From contig CACBZW010000004.1 of the NCBI GenBank assembly GCA_902543855.1, positions 1-38,676 on the forward strand: a DNA stretch of 38,676 nucleotides, in the 5' to 3' direction. This document shows, piece after piece, positions 18,142 through 27,483 of the stretch. Origin of the DNA: an uncultured Alphaproteobacteria bacterium (GTDB lineage Bacteria; Pseudomonadota; Alphaproteobacteria; HIMB59). The notes below the pieces were generated by a model. The model searched no databases. It was not told the DNA's origin and was given only the letters and a program-made list of their open reading frames with translations. Every line of letters starts with the position of its first letter. Position 1 is the stretch's first letter. The translations under genes were made by a program, and so were the position numbers.

Positions 18142-19194
18142 ATGATTAAAATTTTTCTCTATGTAATTTTTAATTTTTTTTTTATAAATAACCTTATTGC
18201 CCATGATCCCAAAAACTGTGATGTGCTTCAAAATTATGATTTTTCAGGATTTAATGATTGGAAAGAAGAAATAGTAAATAGGTCTGGTGAATTTGGCCTA
18301 GATAAAAGCTTTGTTTCTGAATTAATAGCACCATATGAGGTCAATAAAAGAGTTATTGAAAATGATAAATGCCAGCCTGAATTTACATTGACTTTTTCTG
18401 AGTACATTGAAAAAACAATTTCAAATTTAAGGGTAAATAATGGATTAAATAATTACAGTAAATACAATAATTTATTAAAAAATATAGATAATTATTATAA
18501 TGTGCAATCTAGATTTGTTCTCTCTATTTGGGGTCTAGAAACAGCTTATGGCGAAATAACAGGCAACTATCCTGTGCTAGAGAGTCTTTTAACCATGTCC
18601 TACGATGAGAGAAGAAGGCGATATTTCACCAAAGAGCTTTATAATGCCTTAGAAATACTTAAACAAGGTCACATTGATGTTGTTGATTTCAAAGGTTCAT
18701 GGGCAGGTGCTATGGGTCAAAATCAATTTATGCCCTCTAGTTTTTTGAATTACGCTCAAGACTTCAATAATGATGGTAAAAAAAATATTTGGACAGACAC
18801 TGAAGACTCATTAGCCTCAATTGCAAGATACCTTCAAGGCGTAGGATCTAATAAATGGGATTCAAATTATACATGGGGTAGGGAAGTAATACCCCCAGCA
18901 AATATAAAATCTTTAGAACCAGAATTATTCATTAAAAGAGAAAAAGGTTGTTTAGCAGTAAAAAAATTGTCTAAACAATTACCTTTAAGTAAATTTAGAC
19001 TTATGAATTTTAAAAAAATGAATGGAAATTCATTGGATAATTTAGATATTAATAGTTATTTGTTAAGGATGGGTAGGGAAGAGGGTGATTTCAGGTATTT
19101 TATCGTCTATGATAATTATTTAAATATTCTTTCTTACAACTGCTCAAACTATTATGGTCTTTCAGTTGGATTATTAAGTGATAAATTTAAATAA
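18142..19194 (+). CDS. mltB: Lytic murein transglycosylase, MltB family (SLT_2)
   Basis: RFVLSIWGLETAYGEITGNYPVLESLLTMSYDERRR, FKGSWAGAMGQNQFMPSSFLNYAQDFNNDGKKNIWT. Confidence 0.92.
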   Translation: MIKIFLYVIFNFFFINNLIAHDPKNCDVLQNYDFSGFNDWKEEIVNRSGEFGLDKSFVSELIAPYEVNKRVIENDKCQPEFTLTFSEYIEKTISNLRVNNGLNNYSKYNNLLKNIDNYYNVQSRFVLSIWGLETAYGEITGNYPVLESLLTMSYDERRRRYFTKELYNALEILKQGHIDVVDFKGSWAGAMGQNQFMPSSFLNYAQDFNNDGKKNIWTDTEDSLASIARYLQGVGSNKWDSNYTWGREVIPPANIKSLEPELFIKREKGCLAVKKLSKQLPLSKFRLMNFKKMNGNSLDNLDINSYLLRMGREEGDFRYFIVYDNYLNILSYNCSNYYGLSVGLLSDKFK

Positions 19195-19948
19195 TATAAA
19201 TAAAATATTGTTTTTACTAATTTTATCATCTTGTACAGTAACATCTATTGATACTGTAGATGATATAAAAAAAGAAGAAGTCACAACTCAAGATTACTTT
19301 AAAAAATCGGATGTTATTATATCTCCACTTGATGATTATAATATTGAGTTAAGTGTTTTAGAAAAGTTTGTTACAGATGCAAGAATAGAGGGTAATAATA
19401 TACATCATTCTAATTTGCCTATACCCAGCGTTGTAAAATTATCAGATCCAAATAACTTAGATAATAGTATTATTGTCAGAAATATTAAGCTAGATACTGA
19501 AAATAGACTTTCATTAAGTCAAGAGATAATTGATAATATATCACTAAATACAAAAGTATATTTAGAATATTTAAAAGATGAATCAATAATTCTGAGAAAT
19601 GTTGTCGACTCAAAAGAAGAGAGTAAGATAAAGATGGATGATACAGAAATTTCATTTGAACAGTTAGATCAAGATCAAACTGAAATCAGTGAAAAACTTG
19701 ATTATGAGAAAATTAAAACTCTAGATATTAAAAATTCTAAGAAACAAAACACTATATTAGTTGAAATTTATAAAGATATAAATCTAGCAAAGCTTAAAAC
19801 TAATAAAATCAAGAATTTAGGATTGTTGTATGAAGAAAATGAAGAGGGAGTTATGGTTTTTGCTGGCCCATTTCTAAAGAGTGATATAAATCTTAAGTTA
19901 GATTTTCTGATTAAAAATGGATATTTGAATGCAAAAAAAACACCTTAA
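19178..19948 (+). CDS. RlpA-like lipoprotein, degenerate DPBB remnant plus SPOR-like C-terminus
   Basis: Lipobox FLLILSSC; LPIPSVVKL...NSIIVR...NRLSLSQEI aligns with LPLPSxVxV/NGRSVVVRV/GRxIDLS of RlpA; C-terminal ILVEIYKDINLAKLK...GVMVFAGPFLKSDINLKLDFLIKNGY is SPOR-like. Lies between mltB and dacC. GTG start. Confidence 0.65.
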   Translation: MINLNNINKILFLLILSSCTVTSIDTVDDIKKEEVTTQDYFKKSDVIISPLDDYNIELSVLEKFVTDARIEGNNIHHSNLPIPSVVKLSDPNNLDNSIIVRNIKLDTENRLSLSQEIIDNISLNTKVYLEYLKDESIILRNVVDSKEESKIKMDDTEISFEQLDQDQTEISEKLDYEKIKTLDIKNSKKQNTILVEIYKDINLAKLKTNKIKNLGLLYEENEEGVMVFAGPFLKSDINLKLDFLIKNGYLNAKKTP

Positions 19949-21056
19949 TTTATTATTTATAGCAATAATTATTCTATTTCCTAAACAATCTCTTACTATT
20001 GAAAGTTTGGCGAAAACGGCGCTTGTAATAGATTTATCAACAAACGAAGTTCTTTTAGAGAAAAACTCTAAAGCCAAAACATATCCATCAAGTATGACCA
20101 AGATGATGACTGCCCTTGTAGCATTTGAAAAAATCAAAAATGGTACTTTATCATTAGATCAAGAGTTTTTAGTAAGTAAAAAGGCATGGAAAATGGGCGG
20201 GTCAAAGATGTTTATAGAGGTAGACAAAAGAGTAAAAGTTTATGATTTGTTACTAGGAATTATCGTTCAGAGCGGAAATGATGCCTCAATTGCTTTAGCA
20301 GAGGGTATATCTGGCTCTGAGGAAATTTTTGCTATTGAAATGAACAATTTAGGTAAAAAAATAGGACTCACAGAGACTAATTTTACGAATAGCAGTGGCT
20401 GGCCTGATGATAATCATTACACTACAGCTGAAGATCTTGCTAAAATAGCTCAGTACACGATTGAAAATCATTATGAATTATATCAAATGTACAAATTAAG
20501 TGATTTTACATACAGCGGGATCAAACAAGATAACAGAAATCCACTCCTATATACATTTGAGGGGTCTGATGGTTTTAAAACAGGTTATACAGAAGCAGCT
20601 GGCTACGGTTTGGTTGGATCTGCTGAAAGAGGGGATAGGCGCCTGATTATTGTTCTAAATGGACTAGACTCTTCCAAATCAAGAGCCCAGGAGTCACTAA
20701 GATTAATGGATTGGGGTTTCAACAATTTTCAATTAGTAGATTTTTTTAAAAAAAATGAGGTTATTCAAGAAGTTAATACTTGGCTAGGTAAAGACGATAA
20801 AGTAGACCTAGTTGCTTTAAACGATATAAGCGTGAGTATTCCAAAAGCACAATTATCTTCTGCTAAAGTTAATGTGATAGTAGAGGAACCAATTGCAACT
20901 CCAATTCAAAAAGGTGATCAAATAGCCAAACTTCAGATATCTTTTGCTGATAAGAGTTCTGAATTTCCTTTATTTTCAGGCGAGGACATTGAGCAAAAGA
21001 ATTTCTTTTCAAGAATATTTTCAGCTATTTATTATATCATTCTTGGATCTAACTAA
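19929..21056 (+). CDS. dacC: D-alanyl-D-alanine carboxypeptidase (DacC/PBP5-6 family)
   Basis: Signal peptide; SxxK in YPSSMTKMMTALVAFE, SxN in VQSGNDASIALAE, KTG in GFKTGYTEAAGYGLVGSAERGDRR. Confidence 0.93.
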   Translation: MQKKHLNLLFIAIIILFPKQSLTIESLAKTALVIDLSTNEVLLEKNSKAKTYPSSMTKMMTALVAFEKIKNGTLSLDQEFLVSKKAWKMGGSKMFIEVDKRVKVYDLLLGIIVQSGNDASIALAEGISGSEEIFAIEMNNLGKKIGLTETNFTNSSGWPDDNHYTTAEDLAKIAQYTIENHYELYQMYKLSDFTYSGIKQDNRNPLLYTFEGSDGFKTGYTEAAGYGLVGSAERGDRRLIIVLNGLDSSKSRAQESLRLMDWGFNNFQLVDFFKKNEVIQEVNTWLGKDDKVDLVALNDISVSIPKAQLSSAKVNVIVEEPIATPIQKGDQIAKLQISFADKSSEFPLFSGEDIEQKNFFSRIFSAIYYIILGSN

Positions 21057-21071
21057 ATATTATCATATAGA

Positions 21072-21671
21072 ATGAAAGTAATCAGTTTTGAAGGTTTCGA
21101 ATATTCTGGAAAATCGACACAGATAAAACTTTTAAAAAAATATTTTATAAAAAATAATATTAAATCTACTTTTACTAGAGAGCCTGGAGGTAACAAAGAT
21201 TTAGAAAAGATAAGAAATGTGATTTTAAAATCTAATTTCGATAATTTAAGTTTAATAATGTTTTTCTTTGCATCTAGATTTGCATTATTATCTTCAATTA
21301 AAAAGAATGACTTCATTGTATTTGATAGATTTTTTGACTCTACTTATGCTTATCAAAAATATAATTCTAAAGAAAAAAAACTTATTATCAGTTTAATTAA
21401 GTTAATTCATAAGAAATTTATTCCGAATATAACTTTTTATTTGAAGTTAGATAAAAAAAATTTAATAAGTAGGAGAAACAAAAGATTATATTCAAATAAA
21501 TTTGATAAAAAATATTTTGGACAATTCTCAAGAATTCAAAAAAATTATGAAGAAATATCTAAAATAAAAATAGGTGAACGTAAGTTTGTTGCTATTGATG
21601 CATCACTATCTGCTAATGAAGTACATGAAAAAATCATATTAAATCTGAAAAAATGCAAATTGATAAAGTAG
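21072..21671 (+). CDS. tmk: Thymidylate kinase
   Basis: VISFEGFEYSGKSTQIKLL, TREPGG, FDRFFDSTYAYQ. Confidence 0.92.
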   Translation: MKVISFEGFEYSGKSTQIKLLKKYFIKNNIKSTFTREPGGNKDLEKIRNVILKSNFDNLSLIMFFFASRFALLSSIKKNDFIVFDRFFDSTYAYQKYNSKEKKLIISLIKLIHKKFIPNITFYLKLDKKNLISRRNKRLYSNKFDKKYFGQFSRIQKNYEEISKIKIGERKFVAIDASLSANEVHEKIILNLKKCKLIK

Positions 21672-22441
21672 TAAATACTATAAAATCTGAGAGCAGTGGC
21701 TTTTACTTATTAGAGACTACTAATAGTGAGAGTATTTCACATTTAGAGAAAGAGATTTTAAAAAATTTCTATGCGAAACAATATGAAATAGATACAAGTT
21801 TTATTATTTTAGAGCCTGAAGAAAAATCAAAATTTATTACAATTGATCAAATAAGAAAAATGAAAAAAGAGTTTCTACATACAAATGTATTAAACCTTAA
21901 TAAAGTAATATTTGTCAGAGAGGTAAATTATTTAAATATTAATGCGTTAAATGGACTTTTAAAAATTATTGAAGAAATACCATACAAAACCTATTTTATT
22001 TTTTGTTCTTCAAACTTAATAAGCTTACCTGAAACAATAATTTCTAGGGCAAGAGTTATCAGAGATCTGAAGTCACAAATAAATTTTAGTGATTTTAATT
22101 CATTGAAAGAAGACATAGCGAGACAAAATCAAAATATTTCAGAGGAATTAATACATTCTATTATTAACCCTTTCATTGATTTAAAAAGTACTGATTTTTT
22201 TGAAAAGATAAAACTTTTTAACAGAGATCAAATAAGTGTATGTTCATTAATATTTTTAAAAATACTCAAATACTATTTAAGAAATAATTTAAATAATAAA
22301 AAACTTTATAAATACCTATTAAAACTTCATTCAGATTATTTAACTGATGTAGATGAGAGTTTAAAATTCAATACATTAACAAATGAGCTAATTTCAATCT
22401 ATTTTACAAGATTAAATTCTAATCTTATTAAGTATGTCTAA
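21653..22441 (+). CDS. holB: DNA polymerase III delta' subunit-like (HolB), divergent
   Basis: ITIDQIRKMKKEFL, VIFVREVNYLNINALNGLLKIIEEIPYKTYFIFCSS, LPETIISRARVI; tmk-holB-metG synteny. Confidence 0.82.
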   Translation: MQIDKVVNTIKSESSGFYLLETTNSESISHLEKEILKNFYAKQYEIDTSFIILEPEEKSKFITIDQIRKMKKEFLHTNVLNLNKVIFVREVNYLNINALNGLLKIIEEIPYKTYFIFCSSNLISLPETIISRARVIRDLKSQINFSDFNSLKEDIARQNQNISEELIHSIINPFIDLKSTDFFEKIKLFNRDQISVCSLIFLKILKYYLRNNLNNKKLYKYLLKLHSDYLTDVDESLKFNTLTNELISIYFTRLNSNLIKYV

Positions 22442-23954
22442 AAATTATTTTACAACTCCAATATATTATGTGAACGATAAACCTCATATTGGACATGCTT
22501 ACACCTCAATTGCTGTTGATATATTAAAAAGATTTTATAATTGTAGAGGTCTCAATTCTTATTTTCTAACAGGAACAGACGAGCATGGACAAAAAGTTGA
22601 AAGAGCTGCTCAAGAAAAAAATATTGATCCTCAAAAATTTACTGACATGGTTTCAGAAAATTTTAAAGATTTAAGTAATTTATTAAATTTATCTAATGAT
22701 GATTTTATAAGAACAACAGAAGAAAGACATAAAAAGTCTGTTCAAAATCTATGGAGAGTTCTGTTGGAAAAAGATGAAATTTATTTGTCCAAATATAGCG
22801 GATGGTATTCTGTAAGAGATGAAGCTTTCGTAGCTGATAATGAAATAGTTGAAAAAAATGGTAAAAAATATAACAGTTTTGGATCTGAATTATCTTGGGT
22901 TGAAGAAGAGTCATATTTTTTTAGACTTTCTAAATGGCAAGGCAAACTGTTAAATTTTTATAAAAATAATCCAAATTTCATTGTCCCAAAATCTAGATCT
23001 AATGAAGTTATTAAATTTGTTGAGTCAGGGTTAAAAGATCTCTCCGTTTCTAGAACAACATTTAAATGGGGAATTGATGTCCCTACAGATGAAAAACATA
23101 TTGTTTACGTTTGGTTAGATGCTCTAACTAACTATATTTCAGCTTTAGATTATCCAAATAAAAATTCTGATTTATATCAAAAATATTGGCCTGGGATACA
23201 TGTAGTAGGGAAGGATATAATCAGATTTCATGCTATTTTCTGGCCTGCTTTTTTAATGGCTGCAGAGTTAGATCCACCAAAGCAGATCGTAGCACATGGT
23301 TGGTGGACAAATGAGGGTCAAAAAATTAGTAAAAGTCTTGGTAATGTCATTGATCCTAAAGAATTGATTGATGAATACGGTCTAGACTCAGTAAGATATT
23401 TTCTTTTTAGAGAGGTTCCATTTGGCAATGACGGTGATTTTTCTAAGGTGGCTATCAAAAATAGAATTAATGGTGAATTGGCAAATAACTACGGAAATTT
23501 AATACAAAGAATACTTAGTTTTATTTGTAAGAATTTAGAACAAAATATTGATTTAACTGAAGATAATTTTAATTTTGAAATTTTAAAACAAATTAACGAT
23601 TCTGAAAAAGAATTGTTTGAGTATATGGGAAATTACAAATATGACGAATACCTTAAAAAATTATTCTCATTTATGAATGATTTAAATAATTATGTCGATA
23701 AATCTGCTCCTTGGGTATTAAAAAAAACAGATCCTGAAAAAATGAAAAGAGTATTGGCTAATATTTGCCTATGTATTATCAGGGTTAGTCAATATTTAGT
23801 TCCATTTATGCCTTCAAAAACCTCAGAAGTATTCAATTTATTCGAAAATACGAATAGTATTAAATTAGATATTTTTGATAATTTTAAAGAGGTAATTAAC
23901 TTAAAATTTCTAAAAATACGACAACCTGAACCTTTATTTACTAAAATTGAGTAA
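22434..23954 (+). CDS. metG: Methionyl-tRNA synthetase
   Basis: FTTPIYYVNDKPHIGHAYTSIAVD, TGTDEHGQKVERAA, KDIIRFHAIFWPAFLMAA, GQKISKSLGNVIDP. Confidence 0.97.
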   Translation: MSKNYFTTPIYYVNDKPHIGHAYTSIAVDILKRFYNCRGLNSYFLTGTDEHGQKVERAAQEKNIDPQKFTDMVSENFKDLSNLLNLSNDDFIRTTEERHKKSVQNLWRVLLEKDEIYLSKYSGWYSVRDEAFVADNEIVEKNGKKYNSFGSELSWVEEESYFFRLSKWQGKLLNFYKNNPNFIVPKSRSNEVIKFVESGLKDLSVSRTTFKWGIDVPTDEKHIVYVWLDALTNYISALDYPNKNSDLYQKYWPGIHVVGKDIIRFHAIFWPAFLMAAELDPPKQIVAHGWWTNEGQKISKSLGNVIDPKELIDEYGLDSVRYFLFREVPFGNDGDFSKVAIKNRINGELANNYGNLIQRILSFICKNLEQNIDLTEDNFNFEILKQINDSEKELFEYMGNYKYDEYLKKLFSFMNDLNNYVDKSAPWVLKKTDPEKMKRVLANICLCIIRVSQYLVPFMPSKTSEVFNLFENTNSIKLDIFDNFKEVINLKFLKIRQPEPLFTKIE

Positions 23955-24729
23955 TTTAATAGACAGTCATGTGAATTTTGGTCATGAATTACTTAAAAAT
24001 TCAGTATCAGATGTCTGTAAAGATGCTAAAGAAAATAACATAGAGCGAATTTTAAGTATAAATTCTAATATATACGAGTTTCAGAGAGATATTAATTTAA
24101 TTAAAGGTTTTAAATTTGTCGATATCACTTTAGGTCATCACCCAAATAATACTCTTGATATCAAACCTGAGGAAATAAAGACTCTATTAAATGAAAATAT
24201 TAAAAAATTTAAAGATAGAATTGTTGGAATAGGGGAAACAGGCTTGGATTATCATTATGATATTCCTAAAAATAAGCAAATAGAAAGCTTAGAGATACAT
24301 TTAGATGTAGCTAGTTTTTATAATTTACCGTGTATAATTCATATGAGAGATGCTGAAGAGGATATGATTAAAATTTTAACTAAATACTCAAAAAAAATAG
24401 GTGATATTCTTATACATTGTTTCACTGGAAGTGAAGAATTTGCAAAAAAATGTATTGATTTAGGTTGTTTTTTTTCTTTGTCAGGCATTATTACGTTCAA
24501 AAATGCCAATAAATTAAGAGATACAATTAAAATACTACCAATTAAAAAAATAATTTTTGAAACTGATAGTCCTTATCTTACGCCTGATCCTTTAAGAGGT
24601 AAAATTAATAAACCAAGCTATTTAAAAATTATAGTTGAGAAATATTGTGAAATTACTGGAAACGACTACATTAATACATGCGAAATTAGTACTTACAATT
24701 ACAAAAAGCTTTTTAAAATAAATGACTGA
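23947..24729 (+). CDS. TatD-family metal-dependent hydrolase with atypical HxN metal motif
   Basis: GIGETGLDYHYD, CIIHMRDAEEDM, DILIHCFTGSEEFA, IIFETDSPYLTPDPLRGKINKP; N-terminal LIDSHVNF instead of DSHCHL. TTG start. Confidence 0.9.
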   Translation: MSNLIDSHVNFGHELLKNSVSDVCKDAKENNIERILSINSNIYEFQRDINLIKGFKFVDITLGHHPNNTLDIKPEEIKTLLNENIKKFKDRIVGIGETGLDYHYDIPKNKQIESLEIHLDVASFYNLPCIIHMRDAEEDMIKILTKYSKKIGDILIHCFTGSEEFAKKCIDLGCFFSLSGIITFKNANKLRDTIKILPIKKIIFETDSPYLTPDPLRGKINKPSYLKIIVEKYCEITGNDYINTCEISTYNYKKLFKIND

Positions 24730-25504
24730 AAAAACTGAAATAAATATATTAGGATGTGGGTCAAGTTTTGGAGTCCCTTTATCTCACGACATTTGGGGTA
24801 ATTGTGATAAATCAAATCCTAAAAACCAAAGAACACGACCTTCAATACTTTTAAAAAAAGCAGGAAAAACAATACTAATTGATACTAGCCCTGATTTAAG
24901 GAAACAGTTAATCGACAATAAAATTAATAATGTTGACTCAGTTATTTATACACATTCCCATGCTGATCACATACATGGAATTAATGATTTAAGGACTATT
25001 TCAATGATAAATAAAAAAAAAATACCAATTTATGCTGATAAAATAACTTTAGAGACTCTTCAAACTAGCTTTTCTTATTTGTTTTCAAAGTCATCCACCC
25101 ATGGTTATGAACCCATTTTAAATGCTAACGTTCTTAATGGGAACAATACTGAGATTGAGGGTTTTAAAATTGAGATTATTCGACAAAATCATGGAAATAT
25201 TGACTCCTACGGTTTCATTTTTGATAATAAAATAGCTTATAATTTAGACATTAAGTATTTTTATGATGAGGATTATTTAGATAGAATCAAAGGCATTCAA
25301 TGTTGGTTTCTTGGTTGTTTAAGATATGATGAACACCCATCTCATGCCAGTTATTCTGAAGTAATTGATTGGGCGAAAAAAGTTAATGCAAAACAAACTT
25401 TTCTTAGTCATATGACTGCCCATATTGATTATGAAACAGAATATAGAAAACTGTTTAATAATCATATACATCCAGCTTACGATGGACTTAAAATAACAAT
25501 CTAG
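24722..25504 (+). CDS. MBL-fold metallohydrolase, PhnP-like
   Basis: LGCGSSFGVPLSHDIWGNCDKSNPKNQRTRPSILL; TILIDTSPDLRKQL; YTHSHADHIHGINDLR. Confidence 0.92.
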   Translation: MTEKTEINILGCGSSFGVPLSHDIWGNCDKSNPKNQRTRPSILLKKAGKTILIDTSPDLRKQLIDNKINNVDSVIYTHSHADHIHGINDLRTISMINKKKIPIYADKITLETLQTSFSYLFSKSSTHGYEPILNANVLNGNNTEIEGFKIEIIRQNHGNIDSYGFIFDNKIAYNLDIKYFYDEDYLDRIKGIQCWFLGCLRYDEHPSHASYSEVIDWAKKVNAKQTFLSHMTAHIDYETEYRKLFNNHIHPAYDGLKITI

Positions 25505-25543
25505 ATTCTTATAATATATATTATGCAACAAATAAATGTGTAA

Positions 25544-26002
25544 ATGTCAATAAAATCTGTCAAAGAACATCTTAGTATTATAGCCCCTGACCTAGAGATA
25601 TCAGAATTTAAAGAGTCTACAGCAACTGTTGAACAAGCTGCAAATGCTCATAATGTTGAGAAAGGACAAATAGTCAAAACAATTGCTTTAATTATAGAAA
25701 AACCAATTTTGTTAATGACTTCTGGAGATGTAAAAATTGATAATAAAAAATATAAGAATTTCTTCAAAAAAAAGGCAAAAATGCTGACTGCCAATGAGAC
25801 ATTGCAAATCACCTCTCACCCTATTGGCGGAGTTTGTCCTTTTGGATTACCAAATAAACTAGATATATATTACGATAAGTCCTTAATTAACTTTGACATC
25901 GTTATACCAGCAGCAGGATCTACCAATAGTTCTGTGAAAATTCAAACAAAAAGGCTTATAGAATTAACTAGTGCTTTTAAAGTTGATGTATGTAAAAAGT
26001 AA
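25544..26002 (+). CDS. YbaK/EbsC-family aminoacyl-tRNA deacylase
   Basis: ATVEQAANAHNVEKGQIVKTIALI, HPIGGVCPFGLPNKLDIYYDKSL, IPAAGSTNSSVKIQTKRL. Confidence 0.9.
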   Translation: MSIKSVKEHLSIIAPDLEISEFKESTATVEQAANAHNVEKGQIVKTIALIIEKPILLMTSGDVKIDNKKYKNFFKKKAKMLTANETLQITSHPIGGVCPFGLPNKLDIYYDKSLINFDIVIPAAGSTNSSVKIQTKRLIELTSAFKVDVCKK

Positions 26003-26016
26003 GTAAAAACAGTATA

Positions 26017-26289
26017 TTATTTACTGTTATTATACTTAGATTTTACAATTTTTGGAGCAGTTGCAAAAGTAGCCGCTGTCATAAAAGTTCCAAAAATAAG
26101 AAGAAAATGAGCGCTAGCTGTGATGCCAAAAATCAAAAAAGAGCCAAAATATAGTGAAAAAATGATACACCACATCCATGCTAAAAGTTGCATAATGAGG
26201 TGTCTCAGGGCCACACTAGGTATTTTTCTTAGAGGATTCCAATCAGCGTCCATGACTCCACTGTAAATTTGCATAAACATGTTTTTCAT
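26017..26289 (-). CDS. Small hypothetical membrane protein (90 aa)
   Basis: DADWNPLRKIPSVALRHLIMQLLAWMWCIIFSLYFGS; two to three TM segments, occupies its own slot between genes. Confidence 0.65.
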   Translation of the reverse strand: MKNMFMQIYSGVMDADWNPLRKIPSVALRHLIMQLLAWMWCIIFSLYFGSFLIFGITASAHFLLIFGTFMTAATFATAPKIVKSKYNNSK

Positions 26290-26370
26290 GGCCTTTTATA
26301 CATGCGACAGATGTGACCAGATCACTTATTTTTAATAATAATTTCAATTATTTCAGTTAAGGTAGAACCT

Positions 26371-26964
26371 ATGAGAAAAATAGAATTCTGGTACTCAATT
26401 GGAAGTACATATACTTACCTCTCTACTCAAAGATTAGCGCAGATAGAGACTGAAAATGAAGTTATATTTGAATGGTCTCCTTTCAGTGTAAGATCAAGAA
26501 TGATTGAAATGGAGAATGTCCCTTTTATGGCTGAAAAAAAAAGAGATAAGATTGATTATATGTGGCGGGATGTTCAAAGAAGAGCTAACTTCTATGGATT
26601 TAATGCAAAAGTACCTGCTCCCTACCCACTTAAAGAGTTTGATTTAGCTAACAAAGTTGCAATTTTGGGAAAAGATCAAGGGTGGATCAAAGAATATACT
26701 ATTTTAACCTATAAAAAGTGGTTTTTAGAGCATTTGGAGCCTGGATCAGAGCCAAATCTGAGTTCTACTCTTAAAGAAATTGGACTTGATTCAGATAATG
26801 TAATAAAACAAGCTCAAACAGACGATATTGAACAAAAATATTTAAAAAACACAGAAATGGCTAAAAATAAAGGTATTTTTGGAAGTCCCACATTTATCGT
26901 TGAAAATGAGGTTTTTTGGGGAGACGACAGATGTGAAGATGCCATAAAATGGCTTTCAAAATAA
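26371..26964 (+). CDS. DsbA-fold 2-hydroxychromene-2-carboxylate isomerase family protein
   Basis: IEFWYSIGSTYTYLSTQRL, APYPLKEFDLANKVAILG, NKGIFGSPTFIVENEVFWGDDR. Confidence 0.88.
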   Translation: MRKIEFWYSIGSTYTYLSTQRLAQIETENEVIFEWSPFSVRSRMIEMENVPFMAEKKRDKIDYMWRDVQRRANFYGFNAKVPAPYPLKEFDLANKVAILGKDQGWIKEYTILTYKKWFLEHLEPGSEPNLSSTLKEIGLDSDNVIKQAQTDDIEQKYLKNTEMAKNKGIFGSPTFIVENEVFWGDDRCEDAIKWLSK

Positions 26965-27483
26965 TGTCTATTTTCAATTTTTTTACGTTTTTAGGTATAT
27001 TGAAATTTTATTAAGTATAAATCCCTTAGTAATTTTATGAATTTGACTATTGATTTACTAAAAAAAATATTGATAATCTTCCAACCCAAAATCCAAATAT
27101 TTAAAAAATTTTGTGAGTGTCGCAATTTACATAAGCTTTTTTACCTAAAATTGTCCAGTTTTAATGATTTTTAATAGTTTTTTTGAAATCACAGATTGGA
27201 GTAACTGTTTTGATGGTTTTATTGGCAAGTAATGTTAACTATCACTCAATTTAGTGCTCTAATTTGCTATTTAATTAGATAAAATGTGTGAATATTTATT
27301 TTATTCCTTCAAAATCAAATTAATTTTCAATATTTATTCTTAATAACTCATTTTATGTTTATTTTATTTTTGATTTAGTCAGATTATTTGTTTTTTTCTT
27401 TCTAGATGTAATATATAATAAATTAAAAAATTAGTGTGTAAATACAGTATTTTATTATAAATATTTAATATAAATTATTAAGT

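Noticed and set aside
19898-20137. Minus-strand ORF of 79 aa over the dacC start
   Set aside because: Antisense to the SxxK-containing region of dacC; no recognisable family.
21053-21316. Minus-strand ORF of 87 aa over tmk
   Set aside because: Antisense to the P-loop and TREPGG motifs of thymidylate kinase.
22705-22914. Minus-strand ORF of 69 aa inside metG
   Set aside because: Antisense shadow of a highly conserved gene.
25319-25531. Minus-strand ORF of 70 aa at the end of the MBL-fold gene
   Set aside because: Mostly antisense to the MBL C-terminus; no family signature.
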